Position numbers and translations under genes: made by a program. From an uncultured Muribaculaceae bacterium (GTDB lineage Bacteria; Bacteroidota; Bacteroidia; Bacteroidales; Muribaculaceae), in assembly GCA_910578385.1 (NCBI GenBank), contig CAJTQV010000002.1, positions 124,001-188,000 of the forward strand: a stretch of 64,000 nucleotides of DNA, written 5' to 3'. Positions 1 to 8,693 of this stretch are shown piece by piece. The notes under the pieces were generated by a model that saw nothing but the letters and a program-made list of their open reading frames with translations, was not told where the DNA came from and ran no database searches. Position 1 is the first letter of the stretch. Every line of letters starts with the position of its first letter.

Positions 1-116
1 TTGCCCGGCGCACCGACATACATCTGGTCGGGCTCGCGCAGATATGGCTGCATCTCATGTGCCTTCGAGAAGTCTACTTCAGGCACCGAGGCGGTTTTCA
101 GTTTTGTGGTTTCCAT
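1..116 (-). CDS. ureD: Urease accessory protein UreD, N-terminal fragment (probable)
   Basis: The first 38 codons of a minus-strand gene start at the ATG at 116 and run off the left edge. The translation begins METTKLKTASVPEVDF and contains the segment REPDQMYVGAPG. It lies directly downstream of ureG in an A-B-C-E-F-G order, where Bacteroidales operons usually carry ureD. UreD (UreH) forms the UreDFG maturation complex that delivers nickel to apo-urease. Too little is visible to see family motifs, so the assignment rests mostly on position. Confidence 0.5.
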   Translation of the reverse strand, partial: METTKLKTASVPEVDFSKAHEMQPYLREPDQMYVGAPG

Positions 117-153
117 AATAGTTTTGATTTCAGGTGGGTGGAGGTCAGGCTGG

Positions 154-185
154 TCGGACATGTCAGACCTGTCGGACAAGTCGGA
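154..185. repeat. 9-bp tandem repeat between ureD and ureG
   Basis: About three and a half copies of a 9-bp unit of the form TCGGACATG / TCAGACCTG / TCGGACAAG lie in the 75-bp gap between ureG and the next gene. A 9-bp period keeps any reading frame. No function is evident. Confidence 0.6.
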
Positions 186-191
186 TGGCGG

Positions 192-818
192 TTATTTCCC
201 GGTTTTGTCGAAGAGGGCCATCTTGAAGATGAGGTCCACGAGTTCGTCTATACCTTCGCCGGTCATACAGTTGGTGAAGACGAAGGGTTTGCCGGGGCGC
301 ATGAGGCGTGAATCGTGATCCATCACCTCAAGGCTTGCGTGGACGTAGGGAGCAAGGTCCGTCTTGTTGATGACAAGAATGTCGCTCTGCGAGATGCCGG
401 GCCCATCCTTGCGGGGAATCTTGTCGCCGGCGGCTACGTCAATCACGTAGATGAAGAAGTCAACGAGCGCAGGCGAGAAAGTCAGAGTCAGGTTATCACC
501 ACCCGACTCGATGAGCACGATGTCGGTATCGGGGAACTTCGCCTCCATCTCCTCGACAGCGGCGATGTTCATGGATGGGTCCTCGCGCACTGCGGTGTGG
601 GGGCATGCACCGGTCTCGACACCGATAATCATATCCTCGGCAAGAACGCCCTTCAGGGTCTTGCGGACATGCTTGGCATCTTCTGTGGTTACAATATCGT
701 TGGTGATGATGAGTACTTTCTGGCCGAGCTCAAGAAGTCTCGGGGTTATTGCCTCGATGAGGGCAGTCTTACCGGAGCCGACAGGGCCTCCGATTCCTAT
801 TCTACAAGTCTGTGACAT
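192..818 (-). CDS. ureG: Urease accessory GTPase UreG
   Basis: This 208-aa SIMIBI-class GTPase supplies the energy and nickel transfer for activating the urease active site. The P-loop GPVGSGKT is at residues 11-18, followed by NDIVTTEDA, the metal-binding CPH of ETGACPHTA, the ESGGDN segment and the NKTD guanine-specificity motif. The length is usual for the family and the ATG at 818 places the P-loop where expected. It lies 85 bp downstream of ureF in the accessory part of the operon. Nothing appears degraded. Confidence 0.97.
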   Translation of the reverse strand: MSQTCRIGIGGPVGSGKTALIEAITPRLLELGQKVLIITNDIVTTEDAKHVRKTLKGVLAEDMIIGVETGACPHTAVREDPSMNIAAVEEMEAKFPDTDIVLIESGGDNLTLTFSPALVDFFIYVIDVAAGDKIPRKDGPGISQSDILVINKTDLAPYVHASLEVMDHDSRLMRPGKPFVFTNCMTGEGIDELVDLIFKMALFDKTGK

Positions 819-903
819 AGTTTAAGTATTGAAAAGTGTATTTTATTACCCTTCTATACAACAAAAGCATAGTTGCATGACAAGGGCGTGCGCCGGAGCG
901 CTA

Positions 904-1638
904 TCAGTTCATGAACATGCGCATGTTTCCCTTCTCGTGGAGCGAGGCGAGTATGTCAAGCTGCGGGAAGAAGGCGTTCATGTCGTCGACGTTCATGCGT
1001 GCCGCCTCTTCATAAAGGCTCTCCGCCCGGGCGGCAAGGTCGAAGAGTATTTTCTGTGTGTCGTAATGCGAGACGCGCACGCAACGCAACGCGGCCGAGA
1101 GCACCATGTTGATCACTCCATACTGATGGGCGCAGAACATCTCTTTCTCGTCAACACCGGCAGCGGCGTAAGCCATGCCCTGGCCGACAGGATATGTGCC
1201 CGGCACTTTCTCATCCTTGATTTCCTTGAGCCAGCGCGTGATGAGCGGCGACTCGAACAGGTGAGACGAAAGTTCGGCGAGTTTCTTACCCATTCGCTGG
1301 AGCATGAGACGCGCCTCGGCGTTCATCTTGAAGCGGTAGAGCGCGGCATCGGCTGCTGCAATGGCATCATAGTCGCCGCGCAGGTAGGCGCGATGGGACT
1401 GTATGGCAGCCACGCCGTCGCTGAAGGCGGCCTGAACCGCCTGCGAGGCCACGAACTCCCGGAGCGTGTCGGCATCGTGCACCACCTTCTCGAACGAGGC
1501 TGTCTCCAGACCGTTGGAGAAAGAGAACGTGCCGACCGGGAAAGTCGAGTCCGTAAACTGCAACAGGTGCATTATCGAACGGAAACGCGCGCCCGTATCG
1601 GCGGGAGTCTCCTTATTCTTTTCAGTGCGTGTGCTCAT
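904..1638 (-). CDS. ureF: Urease accessory protein UreF
   Basis: This 244-aa, mostly helical protein is the scaffold and fidelity component of the UreDFG complex. The family signature around QFTDSTFPVGTFSFSNGLE lies near residues 28-46, and the rest is rich in the Ala and Glu helices typical of UreF. The start at 1638 overlaps the end of ureE by 17 bp, which indicates translational coupling. The neighbours ureE and ureG confirm the assignment. Confidence 0.95.
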   Translation of the reverse strand: MSTRTEKNKETPADTGARFRSIMHLLQFTDSTFPVGTFSFSNGLETASFEKVVHDADTLREFVASQAVQAAFSDGVAAIQSHRAYLRGDYDAIAAADAALYRFKMNAEARLMLQRMGKKLAELSSHLFESPLITRWLKEIKDEKVPGTYPVGQGMAYAAAGVDEKEMFCAHQYGVINMVLSAALRCVRVSHYDTQKILFDLAARAESLYEEAARMNVDDMNAFFPQLDILASLHEKGNMRMFMN

Positions 1639-2254
1639 GGGCTATTCCGTTTTCGTCGAAGTGAATGTGTGGCACGCCATGGTGATGACCCGGTTCGGGG
1701 TGAACATGTGCGTGGCTCTCGTGGCCTGCGCCGCCGAAGAGACGGCGTATCTCATGAGGCGCGAGATAGGGGATAATCTCCAGACCCTTCTGGAACTCGT
1801 AGCTTATGCCTTCGAGATGATGAGTCTCCATCACGGAGAGCATAACCTTCTTGTCGACAGTGAGAGGCACATATACCTTGGTGCCCTTCACTACGGCGGG
1901 CCAGTGCTGGTTGCCGATGGCGTGACCAAGTTCCACCGAACGACGGAGCATTGTCTCGGCATCCTGCTGAAGAAGAGCACTGAGGTCGATGACCAGCACA
2001 GGGCTAAGCTCCACGCGGAGCACGACAGCCTTCTTTGCCTCGGGATCGTAGGCTATGACATCGCCGTCAACGACCTGAGTGTGGCGTTTGAGAGCCACGG
2101 GATACTCATCATCCTTGAGACCCTTGCCGAGGAAACGGCTTTTCTGTGCAGTCCATTGGTCGAGGATAACATAATCCACATCACAATCCTCGATTTTGTG
2201 CGCCCACTCATGGTCGCGGTTGATATTGCCTAAAATTTCAGTGTATACAGTCAT
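1622..2254 (-). CDS. ureE: Urease nickel metallochaperone UreE
   Basis: This 210-aa protein binds Ni(II) and passes it to the UreG complex. The N-terminal UreE domain begins MTVYTEILGNI, and a central ferredoxin-like metal-binding domain follows. The C-terminal tail is strikingly His-rich (HESHAHVHPEPGHHHG, then further HIH and HEHTH), a known nickel-storage feature of some UreE proteins. The gene overlaps ureF by 17 bp and is separated from ureC by 130 bp that contain a terminator-like hairpin. Confidence 0.95.
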   Translation of the reverse strand: MTVYTEILGNINRDHEWAHKIEDCDVDYVILDQWTAQKSRFLGKGLKDDEYPVALKRHTQVVDGDVIAYDPEAKKAVVLRVELSPVLVIDLSALLQQDAETMLRRSVELGHAIGNQHWPAVVKGTKVYVPLTVDKKVMLSVMETHHLEGISYEFQKGLEIIPYLAPHEIRRLFGGAGHESHAHVHPEPGHHHGVPHIHFDENGIAHEHTH

Positions 2255-2335
2255 AGTGTTTTTCGTAATCTTGACAGGTTTCTAAATTCGTAATCTTGAT
2301 TTGTGTCCGCGAGCCGCGCGGACGGCGGTGATGGG

Positions 2336-2376
2336 GTAAAAAACCGGGGAGCCACGTCGGCGACGGGACTCCCCGG
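2336..2376 (-). terminator. Intrinsic terminator between ureC and ureE
   Basis: On the minus strand the arm CCGGGGAG and its complement CTCCCCGG (2344-2351 and 2369-2376) flank a GC-rich loop and are followed by a run of T (the A-run at 2336-2342 of the plus strand). It lies 8 bp past the ureC stop. It would end or attenuate ureABC transcripts and lower expression of the accessory genes. Confidence 0.8.
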
Positions 2377-2384
2377 CCCAATAG

Positions 2385-4103
2385 TTATGAGAACCAGTAC
2401 AGTTGACCGAGCGGGAGGTTGTCGGCAGGCGGCACGGATGCCTTGTAACCGTCAACAGTCACCTCGAACGTCTCGGGATTGACTTCGATAAATGGAGTGG
2501 CCGTGTTGAGCACCATGTCTTTCTTGGTGATCTGGCGGCAACGGCGCACAGGATAGACGATGCTCTTCAGATCGAGCTTCTCCTTGATGCCATCGTCGTA
2601 TGCGGCCTGCGATACGAACGACATACGCGTGTTGGGCATAGTGGCTCCGAACGCGCCGTACATCGGGCGCATGATCTTAGGCTGCGGTGTAGGCAGCGAG
2701 GCATTCGGGTCGCCCATGTTCGCCCAGTTGATGAATCCACCCTTGAGAACCATCTTCGGCTTTGTTCCGAAGAACTCCGGCTCCCAGAGCACGAGGTCGG
2801 CCATCTTGCCGACGGCGATTGAGCCGAGCACATCGGAGATACCGTACGTGATAGCCGGGTTGAGGGTGATCTGCGCCAGATAACGGAGAACACGGAAGTT
2901 GTCGTTCGAATCGGAATCCTCGGGGAGTTTTCCGCGCACGGACTTCATGTAAGAGGCCATCTGGAAAGTACGCATGAACGACTCGCCCACACGACCCATG
3001 GCCTGAGAGTCTGAAGAGACCATCGAGATGATACCGAGATCGTGGAAGACATTCTCGGCAGCCTGTGTCTCCGGACGAACACGGCTCTCTGCAAATGCAA
3101 CGTCAGAAGGTATGTTCGGGTTCAGATTGTGGCAGACCATAATCATGTCGAACAGCTCAGCCTGAGAATTGACACCGAAAGGCAGCGTCGGGTTGGTCGA
3201 CGAAGGAAGCACGTTGTTGAGCGAGGCAACCTTCAGAAGGTCAGGCGCGTGACCACCACCGGCACCCTCGGTATGGTACGTATGGATTGTACGTCCGTCG
3301 ATGGCGGCGATTGAGTCCTCCACATAACCGCACTCGTTGAGTGTATCGGTATGGATGGCAACCTGCACATCATACTTGTCGGCGATTTCCATACAAGCCC
3401 GGATTGCGGCGGTTGTGGTACCCCAGTCCTCGTGAATCTTGAAACCGCAGGCACCGGCCACGAGCTGTTCCTCCAGCGGACCATGCACGGAGCAGTTACC
3501 CTTTCCGAGCAGACCGATATTGATAGGAAGAGCGTCGATGCTCTGGAGCATACGGGCGAGGTTCCACGGGCCCGATGTGATTGTGGTGCCATTCGAACCA
3601 TCGGTGGGGCCGATACCGCCACCGACGAGAGTCGTGATACCGTTAGAGAGGCAGTTGTATGCCTGCTGCGGCGAAACCATATGCACGTGGCCGTCGATAC
3701 CGGCAGCGGTCAGGATAAGATGTTCACCCGAGATGGCGTCGGTCGAGGGACCGGTTACGATTGTCGGGGTGACACCCTTCATGATATTCGGGTTACCGGC
3801 CTTGCCGATACCTGAGATCTTGCCATCCTTGATGCCGACATCGGCCTTGATGACACCCAAGAGCGGGTCGAGAATTGTGACGTTGGTGATGACCAGGTCC
3901 ACGCTGCCACCCTCGGAAGTGCATTCGTTTGCCAGACCCATGCCGTCGCGAAGGGTCTTGCCGCCACCGTAGACGGCTTCATCGCCGTACACACGGAGGT
4001 CTTTTTCTATCTCAACATAGAGGTCGGTGTTCGCAAGGCGGATCTTATCGCCCACGGTCGGACCGAACAGCATGTTGTTGTCTTGTCTTGATATAGTAGC
4101 CAT
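2385..4103 (-). CDS. ureC: Urease alpha subunit UreC (catalytic)
   Basis: This 572-aa subunit is the urea amidohydrolase that hydrolyses urea to ammonia and carbamate at a dinickel site. The nickel ligands HVH (139-141), the carbamylated lysine in CGFKIHEDWG (K222), H251, the HTEGAGGGH segment (277-285) and the active-site flap MVCH with C324-H325 are all present. I chose the ATG at 4103 (MATISRQ) over an upstream TTG because it gives the usual family length. It follows ureB by 58 bp. All catalytic residues appear intact, so the enzyme should be active. Confidence 0.98.
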   Translation of the reverse strand: MATISRQDNNMLFGPTVGDKIRLANTDLYVEIEKDLRVYGDEAVYGGGKTLRDGMGLANECTSEGGSVDLVITNVTILDPLLGVIKADVGIKDGKISGIGKAGNPNIMKGVTPTIVTGPSTDAISGEHLILTAAGIDGHVHMVSPQQAYNCLSNGITTLVGGGIGPTDGSNGTTITSGPWNLARMLQSIDALPINIGLLGKGNCSVHGPLEEQLVAGACGFKIHEDWGTTTAAIRACMEIADKYDVQVAIHTDTLNECGYVEDSIAAIDGRTIHTYHTEGAGGGHAPDLLKVASLNNVLPSSTNPTLPFGVNSQAELFDMIMVCHNLNPNIPSDVAFAESRVRPETQAAENVFHDLGIISMVSSDSQAMGRVGESFMRTFQMASYMKSVRGKLPEDSDSNDNFRVLRYLAQITLNPAITYGISDVLGSIAVGKMADLVLWEPEFFGTKPKMVLKGGFINWANMGDPNASLPTPQPKIMRPMYGAFGATMPNTRMSFVSQAAYDDGIKEKLDLKSIVYPVRRCRQITKKDMVLNTATPFIEVNPETFEVTVDGYKASVPPADNLPLGQLYWFS

Positions 4104-4161
4104 AATAAGCAAGTTTTAATAATTTGACATTACAGTAAGTTCACGACAGTCTAAAACTTAC

Positions 4162-4710
4162 TTATTTCTTAACCTCGTTCTGCGAGTATTCGGCTTCGGC
4201 CTCTTCTTCGGGCTCGGACTTGTAGCCATACTCCTTCATGCGGCGGATAGCCTCAATCTTCTTGGGATAATATGTCGGGAAGTCCTCAAGACCGGTAAAG
4301 CCGTTGGTCAGGTCGTCGAAGCCGATCACACGACGCTTGCCTGAGTAAGCCACAAGCTCAACCTCCTTCTCGTCGCCCGGCTCGAAACGGATTGCCGTGG
4401 TGGCGGGAATATTGAGGTGGTATCCGAAAGCTTTCTCGCGGTCGAACTCCAGATAGCGGTTCACCTCGAAGAAATGGAAGTGAGAGCCAATCTGGATAGG
4501 ACGGTCACCGGTATTGCGGACCTTTAGTTTGACAGTTCTTCTGTCGGCATTGTATTCGATAGGTTCCGAGGCAAGAATCACTCCTCCTACGGGTACATAT
4601 TCAGCGGGCTTGAAGCCGGATGTGTTCGGGTAGGCGATCGGCGGATTGCCGGGAAAAACGCCGTCTGGCTGTGCGTAAGTGGCGGCGGTGGTGTTTGTTG
4701 TGTCAGCCAT
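4162..4710 (-). CDS. ureB: Urease beta subunit UreB
   Basis: This 182-aa structural subunit of the urease trimer has the family core GGVILASEPIEYN, RNTGDRPIQIGSHFHFFEVN and FDREKAFGYHLNIPATTA. It is longer than a minimal UreB of about 100-110 aa, with about 40 extra N-terminal residues and an acidic, Glu-rich C-terminal tail. It lies 20 bp downstream of ureA in the same operon. The extensions may mediate contacts between subunits in the cytoplasmic complex. Confidence 0.95.
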   Translation of the reverse strand: MADTTNTTAATYAQPDGVFPGNPPIAYPNTSGFKPAEYVPVGGVILASEPIEYNADRRTVKLKVRNTGDRPIQIGSHFHFFEVNRYLEFDREKAFGYHLNIPATTAIRFEPGDEKEVELVAYSGKRRVIGFDDLTNGFTGLEDFPTYYPKKIEAIRRMKEYGYKSEPEEEAEAEYSQNEVKK

Positions 4711-4730
4711 AGTATGTTTCTTTTAGTGCG

Positions 4731-5033
4731 TTACTTAATAGGATGATGGATACTTACCAGACGCGAGCCGTCGGTGAATACCGCCTCGACCTGGAGGAGG
4801 TTGATCATGTCGGCGACACCATCCATCACCTGGTCCTTTGTGAGCACCTGGGCTGCCTGGTGCATTGTCTCCTCAACTGTCTTACCCTCGCGGGCCATCT
4901 CGAGAGCGGCGCTCGTGATGTAAGCAACAGCCTCAGGATAGTTCAACTTCAGTCCTTTGTTGAGACGGCGCTCTGCGATCATGCCGATACTCAAGAGGAT
5001 AAGTTTGTCTTTCTCTTTGGGCGTTAAATGCAT
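4731..5033 (-). CDS. ureA: Urease gamma subunit UreA
   Basis: This 100-aa small subunit is the first gene of the operon. It has the typical start MHLTPKEKDKL, the LNYPEAVAYI helix and the C-terminal VEAVFTDGSRLVSIHHPI. Length and motifs match the family exactly. The operon promoter must lie in the 253 bp upstream, which contain short direct repeats but no clear consensus that I can assign. Confidence 0.97.
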   Translation of the reverse strand: MHLTPKEKDKLILLSIGMIAERRLNKGLKLNYPEAVAYITSAALEMAREGKTVEETMHQAAQVLTKDQVMDGVADMINLLQVEAVFTDGSRLVSIHHPIK

Positions 5034-5200
5034 AGTATTACTTATTAAGAGGTTTTGGCAATCCGTAAGATACAGTCATGACCGACGCGCCACCGCCGGA
5101 GATTCCTTTTGAGTGGTATCTGCATAAAAAACAAACGATGCCGCCAATTGGTTTGCAGCATCGTCAAAAAATTCATCACTTGGGAAAAGGCTCTTCTTTA

Positions 5201-5280
5201 TTGACTTGAAGAAAAAAAAATTGACTTGAAGAAAAAAACAGAGTCGAGTCACTGTCTTGAATAAAAACCAGAGTCGAGTC
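5201..5280. repeat. Direct repeats upstream of ureA
   Basis: Two 20-bp copies of TTGACTTGAAGAAAAAAA plus two variable bases (5201-5220 and 5221-5240) are followed by two copies of CAGAGTCGAGTC (5239-5250 and 5269-5280). They lie about 170 bp upstream of ureA. They could be regulatory or slippage-derived; the sequence does not decide. Confidence 0.6.
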
Positions 5281-5286
5281 GTATTC

Positions 5287-5517
5287 TCAGGCATTCTTTC
5301 TTGATGTCTTGTTTTCCCTTACTTTAACAAGCTCGTGAAACACGCTATGTCCGGTAATCACCTTGTCATCCTCGCGTATATCCTCGCGCAGGTGCTCGGC
5401 ATCCTCGTCGGCGGCATCAAAATTTCCGGAGAAAAGATGATTTATGGAGAGAAGCACGAGAATCATAACCGCGAGTATTACGATTACCGAAACAGCTTTG
5501 AGTATAGTTATTGTCAT
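5287..5517 (-). CDS. Small single-pass membrane protein, unknown function
   Basis: This 76-aa ORF begins MTITILKAVSVIVILAV and has one strongly hydrophobic segment at about residues 5-28. A charged, Asp/Glu-rich cytoplasmic-type tail follows. A hydrophobic segment directly after the initiator followed by an acidic tail is unlikely by chance, so I consider it a probable gene. It is on the same strand as the urease genes, 253 bp upstream of ureA, and could be co-transcribed. I do not recognise a family. Confidence 0.45.
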   Translation of the reverse strand: MTITILKAVSVIVILAVMILVLLSINHLFSGNFDAADEDAEHLREDIREDDKVITGHSVFHELVKVRENKTSRKNA

Positions 5518-5641
5518 GATCTTGTGGGGTTTTCATAAAGAAAGCGGCCACCTCACGGCTAAGCTTCCATATTCATGTTCACCTTTACAACGCCGGGGGA
5601 CGGCAGTTTGTTCGGTCGAGGCAGCCGCAGTGCGGGCTTAT

Positions 5642-5740
5642 AAGGTGATTAAGGTGATTAAGGTGGTTAAGGTGGTTAAGAACTTTAAGAACTTTAAGAA
5701 CTTTAAGAACCTTAAGAACCTTAACCACCTTATAGACCTT
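5642..5740. repeat. 9-bp tandem repeat array with inverted symmetry
   Basis: Eleven consecutive 9-bp units run AAGGTGATT (2), AAGGTGGTT (2), AAGAACTTT (3), AAGAACCTT (2), AACCACCTT and ATAGACCTT. The left half (AAGGTGGTT) is the reverse complement of the right end (AACCACCTT), so the array can fold into a long imperfect hairpin. It sits in the otherwise gene-free gap 5518-5848, which ends in the AT-rich leader of the LRR gene. No other feature is visible in that gap. Confidence 0.85.
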
Positions 5741-5848
5741 GGGGAGTTTGAAAAACTATAATATTTTTTAAACCTTTTTTTAATCTCAAATGTTAATATG
5801 TCGAATTTGAACCAATACAAACACACAAAGAACCAAAAACAAAAAGTT

Positions 5849-6919
5849 ATGAAAAGAACCGTATTACTCATGTCAGCTGTCCTGGCAGTCGCCTCTTGCG
5901 GCTTCGCCCAGGGACTCAATAAGAATGAAGTCAAGGCACTCCAGTCTTTCCTGACCCAGACATCGCAGAAGGGCAACACCAATGGTGCAGTGCTTGGTCT
6001 GCAAGGCAACAACATCGCATCGCTTGAGGGCGTGAAAGTCTCAGGTGGTCACGTTACCGAAATCAACTGGAGCGGCAAAGATCTCGCCGGCACCCTGAAT
6101 CTCTCAAACTTCCCCGCGCTGACCAAGGTCAACGTGTCGAACAACAAGCTCACGTCGCTCACCCTGTCGAACAACCCGCAGCTTGTTGAGATCAACGCCG
6201 GCAAGAACCGCATTGCCCAACTCGACATCACAAACTGTCCGCAGGTTCAGGAAATCCGCGTGAACCGCAACCGTCTCGCAGATATGGATCTCGGTCAGGT
6301 GCCTTTGCTCAAGACACTCAACATCGCCGGCAACCAGTTCGAGGCACTCGATGTCACCAACGCGGTGAACCTCCAGAACCTCAACTGTATGAGCAACCGT
6401 CTCGAAAGTCTTGACGTTACAGGATGCCAGAGTCTGAAGAACCTCTACGCGGGTTATAACGACATCACCTCGATCGAGCTTGCAGGTCTTGTGAAACTTG
6501 AGAACCTCAACCTCAACAGCAACAAGATCATGAAGCTCTACCTCCAGAACCTTCCCTCGCTGACCACGCTCTTCTGTAGCGACAACCATATGATTGAGCT
6601 CGCTCTCAACGAGTGCAAGGCCATCAACGAGGTCTGGGCTCCCTACAATGACCTGACTTCATTCACAGTGGGCAACGCACAGCAGCTTGCTTTTGTCAAC
6701 CTCAACTGGAATGACCTTACCACCCTCACCCTCTCGGGTCTTAACTTCCTGCAGCGTCTGAACGTGGCCAACAACCAGCTCATCACGCTCGATGTCACCA
6801 ACGACCCGATGCTGACCACCATCAATGTCACCAACAACGACATGCTCAACGACCTCCGCACAGAGATGTGCCCGATGCTCCGCAACGTGATTGGCGACGC
6901 AGAATGGTCTAACTTCTAA
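5849..6919 (+). CDS. Secreted leucine-rich-repeat protein
   Basis: This 356-aa protein begins MKRTVLLMSAVLAVASCGFA, a Sec signal peptide probably cleaved just after that segment. About a dozen LRR units of about 21-23 residues follow, of the type LxxLNVxxNxLxxLDVTxxxxL (for example TKVNVSNNKLTSLTL and LKTLNIAGNQFEALDVTN). No C-terminal sorting domain is seen. I chose this ATG rather than an in-frame one 51 bp upstream because it starts the signal peptide. Such proteins are common at the Bacteroidota surface and mediate protein binding; the ligand is unknown. A strong terminator follows. Confidence 0.85.
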   Translation: MKRTVLLMSAVLAVASCGFAQGLNKNEVKALQSFLTQTSQKGNTNGAVLGLQGNNIASLEGVKVSGGHVTEINWSGKDLAGTLNLSNFPALTKVNVSNNKLTSLTLSNNPQLVEINAGKNRIAQLDITNCPQVQEIRVNRNRLADMDLGQVPLLKTLNIAGNQFEALDVTNAVNLQNLNCMSNRLESLDVTGCQSLKNLYAGYNDITSIELAGLVKLENLNLNSNKIMKLYLQNLPSLTTLFCSDNHMIELALNECKAINEVWAPYNDLTSFTVGNAQQLAFVNLNWNDLTTLTLSGLNFLQRLNVANNQLITLDVTNDPMLTTINVTNNDMLNDLRTEMCPMLRNVIGDAEWSNF

Positions 6920-6965
6920 ATAGCAAATTTGCAGCTCCTCCGGAGGGCTGTCTGAAAAATAAAGG

Positions 6966-6996
6966 ATGCCGCTGAAAATTCAGCGGCATTTTTTTG
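6966..6996 (+). terminator. Intrinsic terminator after the LRR gene
   Basis: The arms ATGCCGCTG (6966-6974) and CAGCGGCAT (6981-6989) flank a 6-nt loop and are followed by a run of T. It is placed 46 bp past the LRR stop codon. Confidence 0.9.
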
Positions 6997-7093
6997 CATA
7001 AATGTTTAATATTAATTAACTTTGTGATTAAGTAGCAGAAATAGGTGACGTGCGGTGCCATGCACCTGTTGCTCCACTTAATAAAAACATGAG

Positions 7094-7963
7094 ATGAAGT
7101 ATAATCTGATTGCCGATGCCGGTTCGACCAAGATAGACTGGGTTCTTGCCGACAGAGAGGGTGCGGTGGTGAAGCGTTTCGCCACCGGCGGCTTCAACGC
7201 GACCATAGCCTCGGAGGAGCAGACACGGACTTTTCAGGCAGAACTGCTCGGATTGCTGGAGAATTGTCCGGCACCGGACATGGTCTATTATTATGGTGCC
7301 GGGTGCGCCACACCCGAATCCTGCCTTAAGGTCAGGAGCGCTCTCCGCGACGCGACCGGAGCGACCGGAATAGAGGTAGACTCCGACCTGCTCGGTGCGG
7401 CACGCGGCCTTTTCGGCAGCCGGCCTGGAATAGCCTGCATACTCGGAACGGGCAGCAACTCCTGCCTGTACGACGGGGAGAGAATCCGGCACAACATCCC
7501 TTCGCTCGGCTTTATTCTCGGCGACGAAGGTGGTGGTGCGGCAATCGGGCGGCAGTTCGTCAAGGACTGGTTGAGAGGAGGCATACCGACAGATGCCAAA
7601 GAGCATCTCGACAAGCTGGACTTTCACCTTGAGCTTAAGGATGTGCTCGACAATGTGTACCGCTCCCCTGCCCCGAACCGTTATCTCGCCTCGTTTCTTC
7701 CGGTTGTGGCGGAATTGACCGATACGGATTACGGCAAATCGCTCGTCGGGGATGAGATGGAAAACTTCATCCTCAACACAGTCAAGCAATATCCCGGCCA
7801 CAGCGATCTTCCGGTACGTTTTGCCGGAAGTATAGCGGCCCGGTTCGAGGGTATCCTAAGAGAGGTCGCGGAAAAGAATGGCGTGCGTATCGACATGATT
7901 GTGCGTCATCCGCTCGACGGGATTGTAAGGTATCATTCTGAAAAAACGACCAATCATGGATAA
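7094..7963 (+). CDS. BadF/BadG/BcrA/BcrD-type kinase (N-acetylglucosamine-kinase-like)
   Basis: This 289-aa member of the actin-like ATPase (ASKHA) fold has the phosphate-1 motif DAGSTK at 8-13 and the GTGSNSCLYDG and GDEGGGAAIG phosphate-binding segments. The family includes eukaryotic-type N-acetylglucosamine kinase and bacterial sugar kinases. In Bacteroidota these short members are presumed to phosphorylate amino sugars from peptidoglycan or glycans. The substrate is not visible from sequence. The gene overlaps the next by 8 bp, suggesting one transcript. Confidence 0.85.
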   Translation: MKYNLIADAGSTKIDWVLADREGAVVKRFATGGFNATIASEEQTRTFQAELLGLLENCPAPDMVYYYGAGCATPESCLKVRSALRDATGATGIEVDSDLLGAARGLFGSRPGIACILGTGSNSCLYDGERIRHNIPSLGFILGDEGGGAAIGRQFVKDWLRGGIPTDAKEHLDKLDFHLELKDVLDNVYRSPAPNRYLASFLPVVAELTDTDYGKSLVGDEMENFILNTVKQYPGHSDLPVRFAGSIAARFEGILREVAEKNGVRIDMIVRHPLDGIVRYHSEKTTNHG

Positions 7964-8618
7964 CCGCAGACTTATCAATATAGCCACAGCCCTGCTGATA
8001 GGTGCTTCGTGCGCAGTGCCGGTGCTCGCCGACGAATACTGGGACCAGCGCGTGAGCCTGTTCGAACTTCTTCCGGTCCATGAGGACGACATCGTTTTCC
8101 TCGGCAACTCGATTACCGACGGCGGAGAGTTCAACGAACTGTTCGGAATGGACAACATACTGAACCGAGGCATACGCTCCGACCTGATAACAGGAGTGGA
8201 GAAACGTCTCGGTCAGGTCACTGCCGGGAAACCGGCCAAGATTTTCCTGCTGATCGGCATCAACGACGTGTCTCACGGACATTCGGTCGATGAGCTTGCA
8301 CGCCGTTACGAACGTCTTGTAAAGAAAATCAGGGAGGAATCCCCGACCACACGCCTTTACCTGCAATCGGTCATGCCGGTCAACAACAGTTTCGGCCGTT
8401 ACAAGGCGCTTAAAGGGAAAGAAAAGAGAATCGTCGGACTGAACGAACGGATAAAGGATATTGCCGGAAGACATGGCGCTGTCTATGTGGATCTCTGGCC
8501 CGGCCTGGCAGATGCCGACGGCAATCTGAACCGCGATTTTACCAACGACGGACTGCATCTCAACGGACGTGGTTACCGCGTATGGACCCACAGCATAGAA
8601 AATCTTGTAAAAGAATAA
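7956..8618 (+). CDS. Secreted SGNH/GDSL-family hydrolase
   Basis: This 220-aa protein has an N-terminal signal segment (residues 1-25, ending VPVLADE) and all SGNH blocks: GNSITDGG with nucleophile S52, block III GINDVS with N103, and block V DGLHLNGRGY with D198 and H201. Related Bacteroidota enzymes are sialate O-acetylesterases and acylhydrolases acting on glycans in the periplasm. The exact ester is unknown. The 8-bp overlap with the sugar-kinase-like gene fits a role in glycan salvage. Confidence 0.88.
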   Translation: MDNRRLINIATALLIGASCAVPVLADEYWDQRVSLFELLPVHEDDIVFLGNSITDGGEFNELFGMDNILNRGIRSDLITGVEKRLGQVTAGKPAKIFLLIGINDVSHGHSVDELARRYERLVKKIREESPTTRLYLQSVMPVNNSFGRYKALKGKEKRIVGLNERIKDIAGRHGAVYVDLWPGLADADGNLNRDFTNDGLHLNGRGYRVWTHSIENLVKE

Positions 8619-8693
8619 CGGCGTACCCGCTACCCGGCACCGGAGCATCTGCAAAACAAACCGATGTGCCTGTAAAATTTATAAACAGAAGAA

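Noticed and set aside
5034..5286. Nickel riboswitch or NikR site upstream of ureA
   Set aside because: Only A-rich direct repeats are visible; no conserved aptamer helices or NikR palindrome could be supported.
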